From Conchiformibius sp. (GTDB lineage Bacteria; Pseudomonadota; Gammaproteobacteria; Burkholderiales; Neisseriaceae), in NCBI GenBank assembly GCA_029984035.1, contig JASBYJ010000005.1, positions 62,001 to 126,000 on the forward strand: a DNA stretch of 64,000 bases, in the 5' to 3' direction. Positions 59,884 to 64,000 of this stretch are shown here, piece by piece. Under the pieces are notes generated by a model, which saw nothing but the letters and a program-made list of their open reading frames with translations, was not told the origin of the DNA and made no database searches. The stretch's first letter is position 1. Each line of letters opens with the position of its first letter. The translations under genes were made by a program, and so were the position numbers.

Positions 59884-60348
59884 ATGACCCAACCCGAAAA
59901 ATCCCTACGCGCCCGCGCCATGGCGATTGTCGCCCGCCGCGAAACCAGCCGCCTGCAACTCAAGCGCAAACTCGCCCCCTATGCCGAAAGCGAAGACGAA
60001 CTGGAAAACGTATTAGACGAATTTGCAGCGAAAAACTGGCAATCAGACGAACGCTACACCGAAGCTTTTATCCACAGCCGCTACGGCAAATACGGCAGCC
60101 TGCGTCTCAAACACGCCCTGCAGGCAAACGGTATAGCCGCCGAAGTGATTACCGACAAACTACCCGACACCGAAAGCGAATTGGCCAACGCCGTCGCCGT
60201 ATTGCACAAAAAATTCGGCGAACCCGCACAAAACATCAAAGACAAACAAAAACAAATCCGCTTCCTGCTCTATCGCGGCTTCACCATGGAAACCGCTTGC
60301 AAAGCACTCAAAACCGATTGGTACGAATTGGAAAATCACGACAACTGA
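59884..60348 (+). CDS. recX: Regulatory protein RecX
   Basis: A 154-residue modulator of RecA filaments. Helical repeats typical of RecX are visible: RARAMAIVARRETSRLQLKR, LDEFAAKNWQSDERYTEAFI and IRFLLYRGFTMETACKAL. recA is not adjacent. An uptake sequence ends just before the ATG at 59884. In naturally transformable Neisseria RecX affects recombination frequency. Confidence 0.93.
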   Translation: MTQPEKSLRARAMAIVARRETSRLQLKRKLAPYAESEDELENVLDEFAAKNWQSDERYTEAFIHSRYGKYGSLRLKHALQANGIAAEVITDKLPDTESELANAVAVLHKKFGEPAQNIKDKQKQIRFLLYRGFTMETACKALKTDWYELENHDN

Positions 60349-60480
60349 CACATTATTACCCTCAATCCGATACCAACACGCCGCAATACCCTCTTCGCCC
60401 CGCCCGCAACATAATCCCATCCATCCGCCTCCAAGCCGCCTGAAAACGCAGTGCGCATCCGAAGAACCGGATAAGCGATA

Positions 60481-60756
60481 CGGAAATACGCTTCTGACAG
60501 AATTGGGACAATACAATCCCGCCGCAGAGTTTGGTGCACACCGGCAGAGAAATACACTCCGATAGAACAGCGAAACTTTAACAAAAATGTCAATGTTCGG
60601 TTTCCGAACAGCCAACTGAAAGACGGCAAAGCCCCCGTGTGGCTGGTAAAAGCCAAAATCAATGAGTTTATCGAACGTTACCGCTATTTGGAAGGTTTTT
60701 TGTTTGAGTGTGAAATCAACGCAATGAACAAGGAATGGGAAGAAATCTATGTCTAG
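60481..60756 (+). pseudogene. Decayed gene, 3' end readable (unassigned)
   Basis: Downstream of recX the plus strand reads, in one frame, NFNKNVNVRFPNSQLKDGKA, then PVWLVKAKINEFIERYRYLE and ends with EWEEIYV, overlapping the next ATG by eight bases. Upstream of about 60565 protein-like stretches occur in other frames (QYNPAAEFGAHRQRN), which points to frameshifts. The pattern is that of the broken end of a gene belonging with the two small genes that follow. I do not recognise the family; a replication or recombination protein of a small phage or plasmid is only a guess from context. Confidence 0.45.
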
Positions 60757-61108
60757 AATGAATGCGCGGTTTAACCTGTTACCCCCTTACCTGTTCGGGA
60801 TGAACCTTCAAGGGGATAGCCATGTGGTGATGCACAACCGTTTTCCGCGGTTTGTCGCCCAAATCGAATACACCGCGCCACTGCCTGAAGCTGGAAGCCC
60901 ATCCATCAGGCAAAACGGAAAAAATTTTGAGTACAAAAACCCTTTATACGGGATTTGTTTCAGAGAAATCAAATTGATTGACGTGTACCGCGAAGACCAC
61001 CGCCCCGACCCGCTCAAATTGCTTGAAGCGGCGGATGCGTGCGCCGAACTTATCCGCAACAGGCGGGCGCAAGGTGTGTTGTCGGATGCTTTATTTCATC
61101 AAGGATAA
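60749..61108 (+). CDS. Hypothetical protein of a small accessory element
   Basis: A 119-residue soluble protein starting MSRMNARFNLLPPYLFGMNL, with VVMHNRFPRFVAQIEYTAPL and a C-terminal helix (LKLLEAADACAELIRNRRAQ). GGAAGAAA before the ATG is a plausible ribosome site. Its TAA overlaps the AAGGA of the next gene, so the two form a tight operon. It has no family I recognise. The position, upstream of a copy of the small charged protein family, mirrors the fragment at 30762-30974. Confidence 0.6.
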   Translation: MSRMNARFNLLPPYLFGMNLQGDSHVVMHNRFPRFVAQIEYTAPLPEAGSPSIRQNGKNFEYKNPLYGICFREIKLIDVYREDHRPDPLKLLEAADACAELIRNRRAQGVLSDALFHQG

Positions 61109-61112
61109 AAAT

Positions 61113-61310
61113 ATGGGAAAAACGGATACCAAAACACGTACTGCCGCGCAACGTCAGGCGGATAAGCGTTACAATGATTCAAATTATAAAAAAATCATAT
61201 TTTTTCGTAAGGATAAACACCTTCTGGAGTATGAAACTGCGCAAAAAATGGACAATTTCAGCGAATGGGTGAGAGAAAAATTAAGGGAAGAGGCATCTAA
61301 AAACGGATAA
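61113..61310 (+). CDS. Small charged protein, member of a three-copy family (copy C)
   Basis: An intact 65-residue protein: GKTDTKTRTAAQRQADKRYN, an aromatic/polar strand IIFFRKDKHLLEYE and the ending DNFSEWVREKLREEASKNG. It matches copies A (11516-11689, intact) and B (30986-31176, broken) in plan and in several residues (AxxRQADKRY, NFSxWVxExLRE). AAGGA overlaps the upstream stop. It could be a small DNA-binding protein of the ribbon-helix-helix kind, judged only from size, charge and pattern. Confidence 0.6.
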   Translation: MGKTDTKTRTAAQRQADKRYNDSNYKKIIFFRKDKHLLEYETAQKMDNFSEWVREKLREEASKNG

Positions 61311-61483
61311 AAATAAAAAATCGAAAAAAGTTTAAAAAATTCAAAAAACACTTGGAACAAACTCCCCACTCAATTTCCCGCAAACATTCCAAGACATCAT
61401 TCATATCTGAACGGTATAGCGGCAGCATCTTTTCATGCCGCTTCCCCTATGCCGTTCTCGGCAATACAAACAGACAATATGAA

Positions 61484-61508
61484 AAAAAGCGGAATATTTC
61501 CGCTTTTT
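61484..61508 (+). terminator. Intrinsic terminator
   Basis: AAAAAGCGGAA-TAT-TTCCGCTTTTT: a perfect 11-pair stem ending in T residues, usable in both directions. It is about 175 bases after the small charged protein gene. Confidence 0.85.
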
Positions 61509-61690
61509 ACTGCCGCTCTCTCACAGCATCCGAACCGATTTGAAATCAGTACAACCAACCTACGGGCAAGCGCATTCGGCTGCCTGAACACTCTGCCGTA
61601 CACATCACGCAAGGCTGCCTGAAAGCATTTCCTTATCGCTATTAAAGAGCCAAATGATTTCAGACAGTTAAAAATGATGATATCCATGAA

Positions 61691-61735
61691 AAAAGCCCCT
61701 TAAACATGATTAAAATTTAGGGGCTTTTATATTTT
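61691..61735 (+). terminator. Intrinsic terminator near the end of the pepP region
   Basis: AAAAGCCCCT and AGGGGCTTTT bracket a loop of about 19 bases that can extend the stem (TAAA...TTTA); T-rich sequence follows on the plus strand, and the complement also ends in T. It probably stops pepP transcription from the minus strand as well. Confidence 0.8.
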
Positions 61736-61765
61736 GGGTTTTTGCTTATATATCAGCCCCTAAGT

Positions 61766-61791
61766 GGAGCTTACAATATACAAGGCAGCCT
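61766..61791 (+). repeat. 26-bp inverted repeat, copy 1 (3' side of pepP)
   Basis: The sequence begins GGAGCTTACAATATACAAG and ends in GGCAGCCT. The complement of 63835-63860 is identical except for one base (A to G at position 8). The two copies face each other across the aminopeptidase gene. The last eight bases are part of an uptake-like word, the rest is not. Confidence 0.85.
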
Positions 61792-61881
61792 AATGACGAT
61801 ATACCGCACAATTCAAGCCACCCGAACACCGACACAGGAAACCATTCGTTCCCAAGTCATACACTTCCAACCATCCGGCAA

Positions 61882-63672
61882 TCAAATCGGACCTGTTGCC
61901 GCCAATAGCCAGTCTCTTGCCGCACCTTCCACATAAGGCAGCAACGCATCGCGGACACGCGCGTGATAGCCGTTCAGCCACGCCGTTTCGCCATCGTTTA
62001 ATAAATCCCGATTCACCAAGCGCGTATCTATCGGGCATAAAGTAACGGTTTCGAAATACAGATATTCTCCGAATTCGCCGTTTTCCTTCGGCTCTGCTTT
62101 CCGACATAACACCAAATTTTCAATGCGTATTCCCCACTTGCCGCTGCGGTACAACCCCGGCTCGTTGGAAGTGAGCATACCTTCTTTTAAAGCATGGTTC
62201 GGCGTAGGTATGCTGTAATAAGAAATCACCTGCGGGCCTTCGTGCACATTCATGAAATAGCCCACGCCGTGTCCCGTACCGTGTCCGTAATCGCACTGTT
62301 CCTGCCACAGCGGCGCACGGCAGACGGCATCCAGCATCGGCGCGGGCAGATTTTCGGGAAAAACCGCTTGCGCCAAGGCAATATGCGCTTTTAAAACCAG
62401 AGTGAAATCACGCTTTTGTTCGGCAGTAGGCGTGCCTACCGCCACAACGCGGGTAATGTCGGTTGTACCGCTGTGATATTGTGCGCCCGAATCAATCAGC
62501 AGCAAACCCTGCCCTTTGATTTCGCTACAGGTTTCCGGCTCGGCGCGGTAATGCGGCAAAGCGCCGTTGCGGTTGAAGCCCGCAATCGTTTCAAAACTGG
62601 GCGAAACATAGGCTTCCCGTTGGCTTCGGTGTGCAATAAGCATTTCGCCGATATCGCATTCCGTCATCGCCACGCCTCTCGCCAATTTGTCTTCCCACTC
62701 GGCAAAAAATCCGCACAAAGCAATGCCGTCTTGCAACATAGCCTGCCTGATATTGTTCATTTCCCTGTCGTTTTTTTGCGATTTCAGCAAAGCGGAAGGA
62801 TTGATGCGCTCTATCAGGCGCACCTGTTCGGGCAGCTTCGATAAAGTGGCAACGGCGGTTTTGTCGGCATCCAACATCAGGCTGCCTGAAAGCTCGGCCA
62901 AAGCGGAACCCACGTCCTCGTAACGGCATAAACGGATACCCGCTTCATGCAGCCGTGCCAATTCCGCTTCACCGAATTTTTCCGAATCCGCAAACAACAC
63001 GGCATGTTCGCGGCCGATAAGCAGATAAGCGAGAAACACAGGATTGTACGGCACATCGCTGCCGCGCAGATTGCACAACCAGCCGATATCGTCCAAAGAA
63101 GAAATCAGGTGGAAATCCGCCCCCTCTCGCGCCATTTCCTGCCGTATTTGCGCCAGCTTGTCGGCGGCATCGGCACCCACACAAGCCGCCTGATGCAGAT
63201 AAACGGGCTGCTTCGGCAAAGGAGGACGGTCCGCCCAAATATCGGCCGCAATATCTTTATCGCAACACAAACGGATACCTTTATCGGCAAAGGCTGCCTG
63301 AAAACGGCGGCGTACCGACAGCGACAGCATATCGGGCGCAATGCCCGCGCACGCCTGCACGGGCAGCATATCGGCTAAAGCATCGATATAGTGACGGCTG
63401 GGGATTTGTTTGCACAATTCGATACCGCTGCCCGAAAGCTGAAGCGCGGCTTGCTCCCAATAACGGCTGTCGGTCCACAATTGCGCCTGTGTTTCGGTCA
63501 GCACCAAGGTGCCTGCCGAGCCGTCAAAACCGGAAAACACCCTGCGCGCCTGCCAATGCTCGGGCAGATATTCCGACAAATGCGGGTCGGCGGTAGGAAT
63601 AATCCATGCCGACAAACCGTGCCGCTCCATTTCTCGGCGCAAACGCAACAATAAAGACGGAATGCTGTTCAT
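61882..63672 (-). CDS. pepP: Xaa-Pro aminopeptidase (M24B family)
   Basis: A 596-residue three-domain aminopeptidase P that removes N-terminal residues before proline. Two creatinase-like N-terminal domains (TADPHLSEYLPEHWQARRVF, DGSAGTLVLT, then LISSLDDIGWLCNLRGSDVP) precede the catalytic pita-bread domain, whose metal ligands are visible in LLIDSGAQYHSGTTDITRV, GHGTGHGVGYFMNVHEGP and TSNEPGLY. The length matches the larger, eukaryote-like and bacterial three-domain form. It is a single gene, flanked by the inverted 26-bp repeat. There is no signal peptide, so it acts in the cytoplasm. Confidence 0.93.
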   Translation of the reverse strand: MNSIPSLLLRLRREMERHGLSAWIIPTADPHLSEYLPEHWQARRVFSGFDGSAGTLVLTETQAQLWTDSRYWEQAALQLSGSGIELCKQIPSRHYIDALADMLPVQACAGIAPDMLSLSVRRRFQAAFADKGIRLCCDKDIAADIWADRPPLPKQPVYLHQAACVGADAADKLAQIRQEMAREGADFHLISSLDDIGWLCNLRGSDVPYNPVFLAYLLIGREHAVLFADSEKFGEAELARLHEAGIRLCRYEDVGSALAELSGSLMLDADKTAVATLSKLPEQVRLIERINPSALLKSQKNDREMNNIRQAMLQDGIALCGFFAEWEDKLARGVAMTECDIGEMLIAHRSQREAYVSPSFETIAGFNRNGALPHYRAEPETCSEIKGQGLLLIDSGAQYHSGTTDITRVVAVGTPTAEQKRDFTLVLKAHIALAQAVFPENLPAPMLDAVCRAPLWQEQCDYGHGTGHGVGYFMNVHEGPQVISYYSIPTPNHALKEGMLTSNEPGLYRSGKWGIRIENLVLCRKAEPKENGEFGEYLYFETVTLCPIDTRLVNRDLLNDGETAWLNGYHARVRDALLPYVEGAARDWLLAATGPI

Positions 63673-64000
63673 GCTCTTACCTCGCTAAAGGGCCGCCCGA
63701 ACCTTTTCAGGCAGCCTGATTCAAAAATTTTGATGTGTTGGGAAGTATTGTATAGAAATATTCGGGCAAAGAAGGCAAAAAATATGATGCAAGATGCTAT
63801 CCGACAGCCGCCTTCAATATCAATAACAACCGTCAGGCTGCCTTGTATATTGCAAGCTCCGGTTAGAGCGGCAACAAGCAAAACATAACGCTTCTAGACG
63901 TTAATCATGCTTAAAAGGCTTTTCTGAAATCTTTTCAGACAGCCTGTTCCCAAGTTTCCATTCCGGCGGTCGGACACAAAAATTCAGGCAACCTAAACTA
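63673..64000. other. Intergenic region at the window end
   Basis: About 330 bases upstream of pepP with uptake-sequence variants near 63706, 63835, 63937 and 63984. No gene is supported; a minus-strand frame at 63669-63881 is created by the 26-bp repeat and an uptake sequence. Confidence 0.6.
63835..63860 (-). repeat. 26-bp inverted repeat, copy 2 (5' side of pepP)
   Basis: Complement of copy 1 at 61766-61791 with 25 of 26 bases identical. The distance between copies is about 2.04 kb and encloses exactly one gene. Confidence 0.85.

Larger units (their letters stand above)
61311..61765. other. Intergenic, two terminators, no supported gene
   Basis: About 455 AT-rich bases. It holds two intrinsic terminators (listed separately) and uptake sequences near 61579 and 61612. 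Short frames lack ribosome sites. Confidence 0.6.

Overview
The window comes from a member of the Neisseriaceae. The 12-base word AGGCTGCCTGAA and its complement occur dozens of times, inside genes and as inverted pairs at gene ends. This is the form of the neisserial DNA uptake sequence that I recall being described for Simonsiella and relatives, not the meningococcal/gonococcal GCCGTCTGAA form. Paired dRS3-type repeats (ATTCCC-N8-GGGAAT), a glyS-linked glycosyltransferase locus, a divergent norB/aniA pair and a ZnuD-like receptor all fit that family. Genus and species cannot be fixed from the sequence alone. I saw no rRNA, tRNA or CRISPR array.

Layout. 1-8464: end of an MsbA-type exporter, glyS, then a surface-glycan operon (GT2, GT4 with an 11-G tract, rmlB, rmlA, rmlD). 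About 8457-15000: decayed Mu-like prophage pieces (I, G, F/MuF with an added C-terminal domain, portal tail), a BRO antirepressor fragment, and two related phosphoribosyltransferase-domain genes, one intact and one broken. 15594-22468: sucB/sucA, an MFS transporter, a SIMPL-domain protein, ccoS. 22679-27839: a GC-richer block (carboxymuconolactone decarboxylase-like protein, acyl-CoA dehydrogenase-like flavoprotein, NitT/TauT-type ABC transporter) punctuated by three dRS3 pairs. 27832-31176: a MutT-like hydrolase, a DUF456 protein, rpsU, yqeY and small decayed mobile-element pieces. 31256-34968: a four-gene operon (GT39/ArnT-like, GtrB-like GT2, GtrA-like, YdjC/NaxD-like deacetylase) that resembles lipid A hexosamine modification systems. 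35099-42174: the dcw cluster start (mraZ-rsmH-ftsL-ftsI-murE-[unknown membrane protein]-murF) with a recognisable promoter and MraZ operator. 42389-50151: midA-like, antiporter, slyX, an mnmC lacking its methyltransferase half, a copper chaperone, tkt, and a TlpA/ScsD-like thioredoxin. 50947-59351: ZnuD-like receptor under a perfect 29-bp Zur-type palindrome, a cysteine-less HMA-fold protein, and the denitrification set norB / aniA (with fused cytochrome c) / nirV-like. 59884-64000: recX, small unidentified accessory genes, and an aminopeptidase P flanked by an inverted 26-bp repeat.

How the genes work together. Three blocks deal with the cell surface: the glyS-linked glycan operon (with a probable phase-variation switch), the YdjC/GtrA/GtrB/GT39 operon (predicted amino-sugar decoration of lipid A or another envelope acceptor) and the MsbA exporter. 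The dcw genes make and divide peptidoglycan. norB, aniA and the nirV-like gene form a truncated denitrification chain (nitrite to NO to N2O) with an FNR-type promoter. The strongest candidates for undescribed biology are the lipid A amino-sugar operon, the MuF fusion with its neighbouring phosphoribosyltransferase cassettes, the GC-rich ABC/flavoprotein block, and a family of small charged proteins found three times in different states of decay.
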